From positions 62,001 to 126,000 of the forward strand of contig NZ_CAADFC020000030.1 of NCBI RefSeq assembly GCF_900696085.1: a stretch of DNA of 64,000 nt. Reading direction: 5' to 3'. The first letter of the stretch is position 1. Every line of letters begins with the position of its first letter. The notes below the pieces were generated by a model that was not told the DNA's origin, did not search any database, and saw only the letters and a list, made by a program, of their open reading frames with translations. Origin of the DNA: Bradyrhizobium ivorense (GTDB lineage: Bacteria > Pseudomonadota > Alphaproteobacteria > Rhizobiales > Xanthobacteraceae). Both the position numbers and the translations under genes were made by a program. Of the stretch, positions 8,689 through 15,713 are shown piece after piece.

Positions 8689-9672
8689 ATGAAAAAATTC
8701 ATCAATTCGGTCGATAGCGTGCTGGCGGAAAGCCTCGATGGGTTCGCGGCCGCGCATGCCGATCTCGTCGCGCTCGGCGCGGAGCGCAAATTCGTGCGGC
8801 GCTGCGAACTCAATCCGCGGAAGGTCGCGCTGGTGTCGGGCGGCGGCAGCGGGCACGAGCCGCTGCATGCGGGCTTCGTCGGCTACGGCATGCTGGATGC
8901 GGCCTGTCCGGGCCAGGTGTTCACGTCGCCGACGCCGGACCAGATCGTCGAGGCCGCGCAGGCTGTCGCCGGCGATGCCGGCGTGCTGTTCATCGTGAAG
9001 AACTATGCGGGCGACCGCATGAATTTCGAGATGGCTGCCGAGATCGCCGAGGGCCGCATCGCCACCGTCGTGACGGATGACGACGTCGCGGTCGAGAACT
9101 CGACCCACAGCAGCGGGCGGCGCGGCGTTGCGGGCACGCTGATCGTCGAGAAGATCGTCGGCGCCGCTGCCGAGAAGGGCCTCAACCTCGAGGGCTGCGT
9201 TGCGCTCGGCGAGCGCGTCAACACGCGAACCCGCTCGATGGGCGTGGCGCTGACGAGCTGCACGGTCCCGGCCGCGGGCACGCCGACCTTTTCGCTTGGC
9301 GAGGACGAGATGGAGATGGGGGTCGGTATTCACGGCGAACCGGGACGTCGGCGCGTCAAGCTGGAGCGTGCCGACGCGATCGCGGATGAAATTGCCGCAG
9401 CCATCGTGCAGGATCTCGACGCGCGCGCCGGGGCCGAGGCCCTCCTGTTCGTTAACGGATTTGGCGGGACGCCGACAATCGAGCTCTACCTGATGTACAA
9501 TGCGGCGCGCCGGATGCTGGAAAAGCGCGGCTTGCGCATCGCCCGCTCGCTGGTCGGCAGCTTCGTCACCTCGCTGGACATGGCCGGGTGCTCGCTCACC
9601 GTGAGCCTGCTCGATAGCGAGGCCACGGCGCTCTGGGATCATCCCGTGCGCACGGCCGCATTGAAATGGTGA
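8689..9672 (+). CDS. dhaK: Dihydroxyacetone kinase substrate-binding subunit DhaK
   Basis: 327 residues aligning end to end with E. coli DhaK. The covalent substrate histidine is His215 in GVGIHGEPG; His56 (GGGSGHEP) and Asp109 (KNYAGD) complete the active site. A strong ggggaggag site precedes the ATG. DhaK-family members act on dihydroxyacetone, and relatives act on other small keto sugars such as erythrulose, so the exact substrate is open. It is the last gene of the operon and is followed by a terminator. Confidence 0.93.
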   Translation: MKKFINSVDSVLAESLDGFAAAHADLVALGAERKFVRRCELNPRKVALVSGGGSGHEPLHAGFVGYGMLDAACPGQVFTSPTPDQIVEAAQAVAGDAGVLFIVKNYAGDRMNFEMAAEIAEGRIATVVTDDDVAVENSTHSSGRRGVAGTLIVEKIVGAAAEKGLNLEGCVALGERVNTRTRSMGVALTSCTVPAAGTPTFSLGEDEMEMGVGIHGEPGRRRVKLERADAIADEIAAAIVQDLDARAGAEALLFVNGFGGTPTIELYLMYNAARRMLEKRGLRIARSLVGSFVTSLDMAGCSLTVSLLDSEATALWDHPVRTAALKW

Positions 9673-9708
9673 CCGCTGCGACGGGCGGCCGCTGATTGTC
9701 AGATCGCG

Positions 9709-9731
9709 CCCCGGCCGACGATCGGCCGGGG
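9709..9731 (+). repeat. GC-rich hairpin downstream of dhaK
   Basis: Perfect 10-bp stem (ccccggccga / tcggccgggg) with a 3-nt loop and no following T-run. It may stabilise the transcript end or assist the terminator 47 bp further on. Confidence 0.6.
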
Positions 9732-9777
9732 TCTCACGCATGCACCGGAAGTCTGCCGGTTCACCCTCCCTGAAACT

Positions 9778-9807
9778 TGCCGTGTCCTTCGGGCACGGCA
9801 TCTTTTT
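9778..9807 (+). terminator. Rho-independent terminator of the ABC/Dha operon
   Basis: Ten-pair stem (tgccgtgtcc / gggcacggca, one G-U pair) closed by a cTTCGg tetraloop and followed by tctttttg. Canonical intrinsic terminator reading rightward after dhaK. Confidence 0.85.
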
Positions 9808-9867
9808 GGGTGGTGCAGACAGCATCTCCAGCGATCGATGATCGCGAGTGCCAAGTGGTTGCTCTCA

Positions 9868-9911
9868 TTGGTGGGCCCGGAGGACTCGAACCTGCAACCA
9901 GACCGTTATGA
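9868..9911 (+). repeat. Distal copy of the tRNA 3'-half (att-like direct repeat)
   Basis: 44 bases matching 16719-16763 at 44 of 45 positions in the same orientation; the only difference is one missing C (after 9880). The shared part runs from the anticodon loop through the CCA end of the tRNA at 16720-16795. It stops abruptly at tgaaatgg versus tgagcgg. This is the arrangement left when an element integrates into a tRNA 3' end. Confidence 0.85.
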
Positions 9912-10011
9912 AATGGCTCATCCGTTAGCCGACGCGTTTCGTTCAGGACGCGGAGCGCAGCTTAAGCAATCGATGAATGAGCCGTGTTCCCCCCGAGGAA
10001 TTGGATATGCG

Positions 10012-10569
10012 TCACGGCGCCAGCAAATGCCGCAGCGTTCGACGTGCCATGTTGAGTGGCTTGGGGCTGCGCTCGACCTTCGCTGAGAGCACCGCGCCTT
10101 CCCAAAGCGCCAGAACCGTGCGTGCAAGCTCGGTCGCGGGCACGTCGGCCCGCACGCTGCCGTCGCGCTGCCCGTCCGCCAGGCAGTGGGAAAGTGCATC
10201 CGTCCACTGGCGCCACAGGCGCGACAACTCCGGGCGGAAGGCGTCGAGTTGCGCGAGTTCGGCCGTGAAATTGCCGATCAGGCAGCCATCCTCGCTATAG
10301 CCGAGCGACGCGAGGTAGCGGTCAAGCCGCTCGATCCCGGGAAGGCTGGCGTCCCGCAGCAGTGCACGCGCCTTGGCGCGATCCTCCCAGTAACGCGCCA
10401 GCGCCGCCTGGCCGAGGGCGTCCTTGCTTGCGAAATGGCTGTAGAAAGAGCCCTTCGGCACACCGGCCGACGAGACGATCTCCTGAACACCGGTCGCATG
10501 GTAGCCGCGGTGATGAAACGCCGCGAGACCCGCATCGAGAAGTGCTTCCTTATGACTAGGTTTCGGCAT
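10012..10569 (-). CDS. TetR/AcrR-family transcriptional regulator
   Basis: 185 residues. The N-terminal helix-turn-helix is clear (LLDAGLAAFHHRGYHATGVQ then VPKGSFYSHFASKDAL), followed by an all-helical ligand domain with the CLIGNF element seen in regulators of electrophile or quinone stress genes. It is the last gene of a leftward set GST - SDR - TetR. Twin palindromes upstream of the GST gene (11949-11958 and 11971-11980) are the likely operators, giving autoregulation. Confidence 0.9.
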   Translation of the reverse strand: MPKPSHKEALLDAGLAAFHHRGYHATGVQEIVSSAGVPKGSFYSHFASKDALGQAALARYWEDRAKARALLRDASLPGIERLDRYLASLGYSEDGCLIGNFTAELAQLDAFRPELSRLWRQWTDALSHCLADGQRDGSVRADVPATELARTVLALWEGAVLSAKVERSPKPLNMARRTLRHLLAP

Positions 10570-10571
10570 GG

Positions 10572-11297
10572 TCAGTTCAGCGTCCAGTTCTCGGCGAAAG
10601 GCCGGATGACGTGATCGAACGACCAGGTGGAGGGATGTTGATGCGCGATGTGATAAACCTCGTCGGCAATCGCGTCGGGATGCGCGAAATGGTCAGCCGG
10701 CTTGTCTTGCCAATTGGGCAGCGGAAAGGTGTCCCTCCTCCACGGGGCGTCGATCGCGGCATCGATGGTGATATATCCAACATGCACGCGCTTCGGACCC
10801 AAATCCTTCGCGAGCGACTGCGCGAGGATGCGCTGGGCGGCCTTGGTCGGCGCGAAGGCCGGACGCAGCGGAATGCCGCGGAACGACGACGTGTTTCCGG
10901 TGACCATGATGGCTCCCTCGCCGCGGTCGATCATCGCCGGCGCGAGCTTCTGCGCCAGATAGAACAGGGAGGTGGTGTTCACCTGAAAATTTCGTTCCAG
11001 ATCCTCGACCGACGCATCCAGGATCTTGGCGAATGTTGCCGCGACGGCGTTATGGACGAGGACATGGGGTGCCCCTAGCTCGGTCTGCACGCGCTCGACG
11101 ATTTCACCGAGCCGGTCAAGGTTGGCTACGTCGCAAGGGTAGCCGCGCGTCCGGGGTATCTGCCTCTCGAGCTCCGCGAGCCGCTCGGCGTTGCGGGCGA
11201 TCATCGCCACGCGATATCCGCCTTGTGCGAAGCGCCGAGAAAGCGCCGCGCCGGTCGCGCCGCCGACGCCGGCGATGAGAGCGATCCGATCAGTCAT
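10572..11297 (-). CDS. Short-chain dehydrogenase/reductase (SDR) family oxidoreductase
   Basis: 241 residues. A Rossmann start (IALIAGVGGATGAALSRRFA) is a variant of the usual TGxxxGxG motif. Later come HNAVAA (the NNAG equivalent), a serine-containing VTGNTSS strand and the catalytic lysine region (FAPTKAAQRIL), where phenylalanine replaces the usual tyrosine of YxxxK. The missing tyrosine means normal SDR chemistry is uncertain. ATG 11297 has a GGAGGA site. It sits between the GST and TetR genes. Confidence 0.85.
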   Translation of the reverse strand: MTDRIALIAGVGGATGAALSRRFAQGGYRVAMIARNAERLAELERQIPRTRGYPCDVANLDRLGEIVERVQTELGAPHVLVHNAVAATFAKILDASVEDLERNFQVNTTSLFYLAQKLAPAMIDRGEGAIMVTGNTSSFRGIPLRPAFAPTKAAQRILAQSLAKDLGPKRVHVGYITIDAAIDAPWRRDTFPLPNWQDKPADHFAHPDAIADEVYHIAHQHPSTWSFDHVIRPFAENWTLN

Positions 11298-11314
11298 GCT
11301 TTCCTCCATGCGCC

Positions 11315-11911
11315 TCAAGCCGCTGCCCTGGTCAGCGCGAAGGGCGGTGCATCTCGATATTCGGCCACAAGCTCGGCCAAGGCGGGGATTGCCGGAAGGG
11401 TCTCCAAATCCGGATTCGTCCGCGCGAGGTATTCCACCGCCACGATAGCGGTGATCGCTGCCGCGTCCAGCGGCGTTGCCCTGAGCGGTCCGCCATCGCG
11501 CGCGGCCTCGTCGAGCGCGCGCAAGCCTCCAAGGATCTGCGCCTTCCAGCGCCCGGCCTCGGTGGCAGCGACCTCGCGTCCGCGGAACGAGAGGCTGGCG
11601 GCCTGTTCATAGACGCCGTAACCAATCGCCGCGAGTTTGAGAGTGGTGCGGCGGGCTCTCGATCCGGCGGGGATCAGCGGCGCCGAAGGCGTCAGTTCAT
11701 TGAGGTAGTCGAGGATGGCCGTACTGTCGATCAGGATCTCGCCATCATCGAGCACGAGCGAAGGTACCTTCGCCACGGGATTATAGCGGCTCGCGATCTC
11801 GAATTCCCGGTAGCCGTTCACGGCCTCATGCTCGAACGGCAGACCCCGAGAGATCAGGGCCGCTGCGACCCGCCTCGCATAGGGCGACAGATAGGTGCCG
11901 ATCAGCTTCAT
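11315..11911 (-). CDS. Glutathione S-transferase family protein
   Basis: 198 residues. The thioredoxin-like N-terminal domain (residues 1-80) has the SPYARRV active-site loop with a serine rather than cysteine, the cis-proline strand KVPSLVLDDG and the glutathione-contacting DSTAILDYL. A helical C-terminal domain follows. First gene of the leftward GST-SDR-TetR set; detoxification of an electrophile is the natural inference. Confidence 0.9.
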   Translation of the reverse strand: MKLIGTYLSPYARRVAAALISRGLPFEHEAVNGYREFEIASRYNPVAKVPSLVLDDGEILIDSTAILDYLNELTPSAPLIPAGSRARRTTLKLAAIGYGVYEQAASLSFRGREVAATEAGRWKAQILGGLRALDEAARDGGPLRATPLDAAAITAIVAVEYLARTNPDLETLPAIPALAELVAEYRDAPPFALTRAAA

Positions 11912-11946
11912 AGGAACTCTCCTCGCAACTGCGTTTCTGAACTCAA

Positions 11947-11981
11947 GACGACCGGTCGGATTGATAAATACGACCGGTCGT
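11947..11981. promoter_or_regulatory. Twin palindromic operator, probably for the adjacent TetR regulator
   Basis: The 10-bp palindrome cgaccggtcg occurs twice, at 11949-11958 and 11971-11980, with centres exactly 22 bp apart (two helical turns). The right copy is flanked as acgaccggtcgt. Both lie in the divergent region between the GST gene and the broken EamA gene, the expected place for a TetR-family operator. Confidence 0.75.
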
Positions 11982-11988
11982 CTATAAA
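11961..11988 (+). promoter_or_regulatory. Candidate sigma-70-type promoter overlapped by an operator
   Basis: TTGATA (11961-11966) and TATAAA (11983-11988) are separated by 16 bp, and the right-hand palindrome fills the spacer. It reads rightward toward the EamA-family pseudogene, so repressor binding would block it directly. Confidence 0.55.
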
Positions 11989-12023
11989 GTCAATCATGAA
12001 GAAATCCGACATGGAAAACTGAT

Positions 12024-12479
12024 TTGGACCTTGCCCCGAATATTCGCGGAAGCCTGCTGATGACTTCTGCCATGGCGACGTTCAACATCAACGATGCGAT
12101 CACCAAGGCGGTGTCGGCCGAGATGAATTTCGGCCAGGTCATGATGGTGCGCGGCTGGCTCGCGATTGTGCTGATCGCAGCGCTTGCTTTGCATTAGGGG
12201 GCGCTGCGGCCGCTAGGCGCACTGATGATAATACCGGTCGTGCTCCGGGTAGCTGGCGAAGTCGGCGGAACGATATTGTTGCTGGCGGCCATCGTGAACC
12301 TGCCTCTGGCCAATGCGACGGCAATCATTCAGGTGCTGCCACTCGCCATTACACTTGGCGCAGCCCTGACGTTCGGCGAATCCGTTGGCTGGCGGCGTTG
12401 GCTCGCGATCGCGGCCGGCTTTATCGGCGTTCTCATCGTCGTTCGGCCGGGGGTCGAGGGATTCGACCAGTTCTCGCTA
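12024..12479 (+). pseudogene. EamA/DMT-family permease, inactivated by an in-frame stop and truncated
   Basis: The frame starting at TTG 12024 (or ATG 12060) gives a typical EamA beginning (NIRGSLLMTSAM, NDAITKAVSAEMNFGQVM), hits an amber codon at 12195-12197, and continues in the same frame with more EamA sequence (VVLRVAGEVGGTILLLAAIV, ANATAIIQVLPLAITLGAAL, GFIGVLIVVRPGVEGFDQFS). Similarity stops at about 12476, where only about half of a 300-residue permease has been read. The nonsense codon plus the truncation make it a pseudogene. It would have been the divergent target of the TetR operators. Confidence 0.85.
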
Positions 12480-12510
12480 TCCCCGACAATGTCCCGGGTC
12501 TTTGATCCGA

Positions 12511-12726
12511 TCAGTCATTGCGATGTTCGAGCTTCGACCGGACACCCGGCGAACATAGCCACTCCGCCAGATAAGCCGTGTTTTCATCGTTGCGCGCCTT
12601 GCGAAGAAGAACCTCTCGTTTGGCGCCCGGTGGAAGACATCTCGCCTGCTCGCGCAATTCCTTGGCTTCGTTGGCAAGGCGCGTTTCAAGCGAATGAATT
12701 TGCTTCACTCGCCGTCGTCGTCGCAT
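12511..12726 (-). CDS. Small basic coiled-coil hypothetical protein
   Basis: 71 residues from ATG 12726, which has a gaggga site 7 nt upstream; an in-frame GTG at 12756 would add 10 residues. Starts MRRRRRVKQ, then a heptad-like helix (LETRLANEAKELREQARCLPPGAKREVLLRKA) and ends in YLAEWLCSPG. I recognise the pattern as a recurrent bradyrhizobial hypothetical family; no function is known to me. Its 3' end comes within 32 bp of the truncated EamA gene. Confidence 0.65.
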   Translation of the reverse strand: MRRRRRVKQIHSLETRLANEAKELREQARCLPPGAKREVLLRKARNDENTAYLAEWLCSPGVRSKLEHRND

Positions 12727-12916
12727 CTGTAGTCCCTCGTTGTCATCTCTGCCCACGAAATTGAGACGTTAACACCGGCGCCGGCGCGGCAGTTCCTTCC
12801 GAAAATCAGTAGATATCCGACCTCGGCCGAGCCGGTAGGTGAACTGACGCCCGTTATTGTCGATCTGTTCCCGCCTCCTTTGTATTCTCGGAAGTGGCGT
12901 TCGGGCATGCGCGGGC

Positions 12917-13138
12917 CTATCGGATTCTCAGTTCTCTGATCGCCTGGGCAGAAATCTCCGCAGGGTCGGCGATGTCGGTTTTGGCGATCTTGATGACTGA
13001 CTTGGCGATTGTTTCCGTGAGCGGGTCGTCGCCGTCCCTGACGCAGAGCGCGTGAAGGGTTCGTTCGTAGGCCGTTACTATGCGGTCGATCTCCGCCGGC
13101 CTCATGTTGCGCACTTGCATACGCAGGTAGTTGCACAT
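12917..13138 (-). CDS. Small hypothetical protein
   Basis: 73 residues, starting MCNYLRMQVRNMRP after a ggag site. It is a mixed helix protein (AEIDRIVTAYERTLHAL, DPLTETIAKSVIKIAKT, ADPAEISAQAIREL) without membrane or metal motifs. Composition is balanced and codon use is like neighbouring genes. It lies alone between the basic coiled-coil gene and the coupled micro-operon, on the same strand as both. No function assigned. Confidence 0.6.
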   Translation of the reverse strand: MCNYLRMQVRNMRPAEIDRIVTAYERTLHALCVRDGDDPLTETIAKSVIKIAKTDIADPAEISAQAIRELRIR

Positions 13139-13274
13139 TTCTCCATCTCCGAACTCAAAGACGCCGTGCCGGAACGGTGAATGCTCCGGCCGCTGCTAAC
13201 TTGCGATCGCCGGCACATCCTTCGATCCGTATTGCCGACCTCGGCAATCCATCATCGTGGAGGCCGACATTGCT

Positions 13275-13490
13275 TCAAATTTCGTCCATGCCCGCGGCCG
13301 TCAGAACGGGAAGCGAGTTATGGATCTCGATGCAGCCCATCTGGCTGAGCTTTTGAACATCGGCCGGATCAAGCGGGCTGATGATGAAGCGTCTGGCTCG
13401 GATATCCCGCAAGACCCACCGAAGTCTGATGGCCTCATCCAGGGGCAAGCTCTTCAACCGACTCATGCAGCCCAACTGCGCTCCCTTCAT
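13275..13490 (-). CDS. Micro-operon gene 4: hypothetical protein
   Basis: 71 residues. Its ATG (13490) overlaps the stop of the preceding small gene as ATGA. An internal ATG gives MSRLKSLPLDEAIRLRW. The sequence (LRWVLRDIRARRFIISPLDPADVQKLSQMGCIE) resembles a short helix-turn-helix-like or winged fold, but I cannot name a family. Last of four coupled genes. Confidence 0.6.
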   Translation of the reverse strand: MKGAQLGCMSRLKSLPLDEAIRLRWVLRDIRARRFIISPLDPADVQKLSQMGCIEIHNSLPVLTAAGMDEI

Positions 13491-13666
13491 GCCGCGCGCG
13501 AGCGCGCGTCAGTCTGCCGCAACCTGTCCAACAGCAACTGCTCTTCGTCGATGCGTTGGCGAAAGCGCTCGCGCTCTCGTTCCGAGGTTGCGGTCGCAAG
13601 AAGATATCGGTAGTGGCCGATGATCTTCTCGCTGCCGCGAATGAGTGTTCTTTGAAGCTCGATCAT
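13487..13666 (-). CDS. Micro-operon gene 3: 59-residue hypothetical protein
   Basis: Read directly from the minus strand: ATG at 13666, stop TGA at 13489-13487, 59 residues. It begins MIELQRTLIRGSEKIIGHYR and contains a charged helix rich in Glu and Arg (ATSEREREKF-like region) ending DRLRQTDARSRAA. Both ends are ATGA overlaps with its neighbours, which is strong evidence that it is translated. No function recognised. Confidence 0.6.
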   Translation of the reverse strand: MIELQRTLIRGSEKIIGHYRYLLATATSERERERFRQRIDEEQLLLDRLRQTDARSRAA

Positions 13667-13980
13667 AGGCTTTCTCCCGAGCTGTCATGTGCCGACACCG
13701 GTGTCGGGAGCACGCCGAGGGGCGGGATGTCGGACGCCGTACGTTGGGCGGCGGCATGCTCCTTGGCGAGGCGCCTTTCGATGAATTGGCGCTCCAGGTC
13801 GGTAAGCTTGGTCTTCAGCAGTCGTCGATAGCGCTGGATGTTGTTGCGGTGTGCCCGCAGCTGCTCGAGCCGCTGGTCGATCATTCTGGAGCGTCGCTGG
13901 TCGGTCCGGCGCTGCCGCGAAATCCAGCGGGCGTCAATCCTGTCCATCACCTGCTTGGGAAGCTTGACGTCGTCGATCAT
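13663..13980 (-). CDS. Micro-operon gene 2: basic coiled-coil hypothetical protein
   Basis: 105 residues. After MIDDVKLPKQVMDRI the protein is a long basic helix (RRTDQRRSRMIDQRLEQLRA, HRNNIQRYRRLLKTKL, DLERQFIERRLAKEHAAA) ending in a proline-containing tail. Starts and ends in ATGA overlaps. Likely a soluble alpha-helical or coiled-coil protein; function unknown. Confidence 0.65.
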   Translation of the reverse strand: MIDDVKLPKQVMDRIDARWISRQRRTDQRRSRMIDQRLEQLRAHRNNIQRYRRLLKTKLTDLERQFIERRLAKEHAAAQRTASDIPPLGVLPTPVSAHDSSGESL

Positions 13981-14183
13981 GCGATCCTCCTACGCGGCAA
14001 GAGCGTGCGAAGCGGGGTGGATCGAATGGCGGCGGTGTCGTCGGAAGCCCGGGATGCCAGGATGGCGCGCTTCTTGGCCAGAGACGGCTCCAACAGTACA
14101 TCCCGCGGGTGCTCGAACCGGCGTTCGTATTGGGACGATGATTGCAGGGCATGCAGGTTTGCGTACGCGGTCGTCGGCCGCAT
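13977..14183 (-). CDS. Micro-operon gene 1: hypothetical protein with FEHPRDVL-type motif
   Basis: 68 residues, first of four coupled genes. It contains YERRFEHPRDVLLEPSLAKK followed by RAILASRASDDTAA, a pattern I recognise from a family of short rhizobial proteins (usually EKRAILASWASDA); here the tail after it is short and basic. The gene begins 75 bp downstream of the Hsp20 stop on the same strand, so it may be co-transcribed from the heat-regulated promoter. Confidence 0.65.
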   Translation of the reverse strand: MRPTTAYANLHALQSSSQYERRFEHPRDVLLEPSLAKKRAILASRASDDTAAIRSTPLRTLLPRRRIA

Positions 14184-14258
14184 GGTTGCCTCCGTTCTGT
14201 AGACGAATATCGATGTGAGAGCCGCGTTCCCGGTTTTCGGAACGCGGCTGGCGCCGGA

Positions 14259-14714
14259 TCAGGCCGCAGCAGACTCGATCTGCCGGAGTGTCTTCGGTTG
14301 CGCTGCGTTGATCGCGATCCGCCGTGGCTTCATGGCCTCGGGAATCTCCCGCGCAAGCTCGACCTTGAGCAGCCCATTGTCGAACGCCGCACCCTTGACC
14401 TGGACGTAATCGGCCAAGCTGAACTGCCGCTTGAACCTCCGGGTCGAAATGCCCTGATAGAGGTAGTCGCGTTCGGCTTTTTCGAGCTTGTTGCCTTCGA
14501 TCGTCAGAACATTCTGCTCGGCCGTCACCGAAATCTCGTCCGGCGAGAAGCCAGCGACCGCAAGGGCGATTTGATAGCGGTCATCGGCCAGCCGTTCGAT
14601 ATTGTAAGGGGGGTAATTGTCCTCAGCGCCCCGCTGGGCCATCTCGGCGAGGTTGAAAAGATAGTCGAACCCAATGCTCGACCGGAAGAGGGGAGAGAAG
14701 TCGTAAGTGCGCAT
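14259..14714 (-). CDS. Small heat-shock protein (Hsp20/IbpA type)
   Basis: 151 residues. It starts MRTYDFSPLFRSSIGFDYLF, typical of class A rhizobial small heat-shock proteins, then an alpha-crystallin domain (YNIERLADDRYQIALAVAGF to ELAREIPEAMKPRRIAI) with the conserved QFSLADYVQVKGAAFDNGLL segment. It acts as an ATP-independent holdase oligomer in the cytoplasm. ATG 14714 has a strong GGAGGA, sequestered in a ROSE-like leader. Confidence 0.93.
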   Translation of the reverse strand: MRTYDFSPLFRSSIGFDYLFNLAEMAQRGAEDNYPPYNIERLADDRYQIALAVAGFSPDEISVTAEQNVLTIEGNKLEKAERDYLYQGISTRRFKRQFSLADYVQVKGAAFDNGLLKVELAREIPEAMKPRRIAINAAQPKTLRQIESAAA

Positions 14715-14825
14715 AACCAAATCCTCCACAGAGCAAGATGGATATGAACGGCACCGGACACGACCGGTGCCCGTCTGGTCTGGACCCGATGGCGCCCAGA
14801 CGCTTCCCCGCCAAGCGGGGATAGC
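14715..14825 (-). ncRNA. ROSE-type RNA thermometer in the hsp20 5' leader
   Basis: In the minus-strand transcript the Shine-Dalgarno GGAGGA (complement of 14722-14727) is preceded by TTGCT (complement of 14732-14736), the ROSE anti-SD element with its bulged G; ATCC and GGAT close the stem. Upstream are a perfect 8-bp hairpin (14750-14757 with 14764-14771) and a gtctgg/ccagac helix. ROSE elements block translation at normal temperature and melt on heat shock. Leader length and position fit the class. Confidence 0.85.
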
Positions 14826-14832
14826 GTCGAAA

Positions 14833-14860
14833 AAATTAGGGAACGGATTTGCGGCGTCAA
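14833..14860 (-). promoter_or_regulatory. Sigma-70-type promoter of hsp20
   Basis: On the minus strand, TTGACG (complement of 14855-14860) and TAATTT (complement of 14833-14838) are 16 bp apart, placing the start about 110 nt before the ATG. ROSE-controlled genes are typically read from housekeeping promoters, which fits. Confidence 0.6.
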
Positions 14861-14948
14861 GAGCCGCCTGGCAAAAAAGTTTGCGGCGGCAACTCGGATA
14901 GTTCGGAGCTGCGACAGCATGTGGCACCGCAGCGAAGCGATGGGCCGA

Positions 14949-15140
14949 TCAGGGCATCCTTCGTTCCCGACCCTTCGTCGCGCGGTGCGCGGCGAAGTGA
15001 GCCGCGCCAGCTTCGGTGATCGCGACGTCGCAACGGATTTTGCGCCGGCGCATGATCCTCCGGGATACGATCCGCAGTGCAGCGGTTACGTACGAGCTAC
15101 TCAGGACCTCATAAGGATCACCGCGGTGAAGAGAAAACAA
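14949..15140 (-). CDS. Possible small basic protein (uncertain)
   Basis: 63-residue frame opening at TTG 15140 after gggaacg. The sequence (VLSSSYVTAALRIVSRRIMRRRKIRCDVAITEAGAAHFAAH) looks protein-like, with a basic helix, but it has no usual start codon and no coupling. I cannot exclude a chance frame. Confidence 0.3.
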   Translation of the reverse strand: MFSLHRGDPYEVLSSSYVTAALRIVSRRIMRRRKIRCDVAITEAGAAHFAAHRATKGRERRMP

Positions 15141-15149
15141 ACGTTCCCG

Positions 15150-15347
15150 TCATTCAACGCCAGGCCGCAGCATGGCTCGCGCCACTTCGAGTTCGCTTAT
15201 CGCTTGGCGTAACGCCGTTCGCGCCGCATCCTTGTCACCATTCGCACAAGCCGCGCACATGTATTTCAGGTTGCGGATCGCAGCTTCAGCTTGCTCGACA
15301 AGGTCGTGGGCACCCGCAAAGCTGGATCGGCGCTTCGGGTCATTCAT
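15150..15347 (-). CDS. Small helical hypothetical protein
   Basis: 65 residues from ATG 15347, which has gggag upstream. After MNDPKRRSSFAGAHDLVEQA there is an alanine-rich helix with two cysteines (YMCAACANGDKDAARTALRQ) and a last helix ELEVARAMLRPGVE. Soluble; composition suggests a helical bundle. No family recognised. Confidence 0.5.
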   Translation of the reverse strand: MNDPKRRSSFAGAHDLVEQAEAAIRNLKYMCAACANGDKDAARTALRQAISELEVARAMLRPGVE

Positions 15348-15713
15348 CGAACTCACTCCCGATCTTTGCCCGGATGTCCCCAGACAAAGAATTCTCAGCC
15401 GGAGAAAATCGAGTTATCCCGTCGTCTACGGAACACGTTTTGACGCGCGACCACTTGTCGACACCTCTGGCAAGTACAGTTAATCGTGGCGCACACTGAA
15501 TCATAGGAGAGCAGCTCTACGGTTCAAGGCCCTTCGGTTGCTAGCGCGGGCTTGAGCACGGCGACCGGTCCATCGCGCAGCGGTCGCAGCGTTGGCCGAT
15601 TTACCAACGGGGAACCGATGCCCGAGCAGTGAGTTGGCTGATAGATCGGAAGATCAATACCCGGTTCACCGAGACCAGACCGTCTAGCACGATGGAGAGC
15701 ACGGGGACGAGCT
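15348..15713. other. Non-coding stretch in the island
   Basis: 366 bases between the leftward 65-residue gene and the rightward 60-residue gene. Overlapping short frames exist, but none has a convincing start or composition. No strong hairpin or repeat noticed; presumably it holds the two divergent promoters. Confidence 0.4.

Noticed and set aside
9709..9731. GC-rich hairpin as the operon terminator
   Set aside because: No T-run follows; the hairpin at 9778-9807 with TTCG loop and T-run is a much better terminator.
9868..9945. A second functional tRNA gene at the left repeat
   Set aside because: Only the 3' half is present, with one base missing; the D arm and 5' acceptor strand are absent.
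9838..10086. 82-residue rightward frame covering the tRNA-like repeat
   Set aside because: It reads through the duplicated tRNA fragment and the antisense of the TetR gene; not a protein gene.
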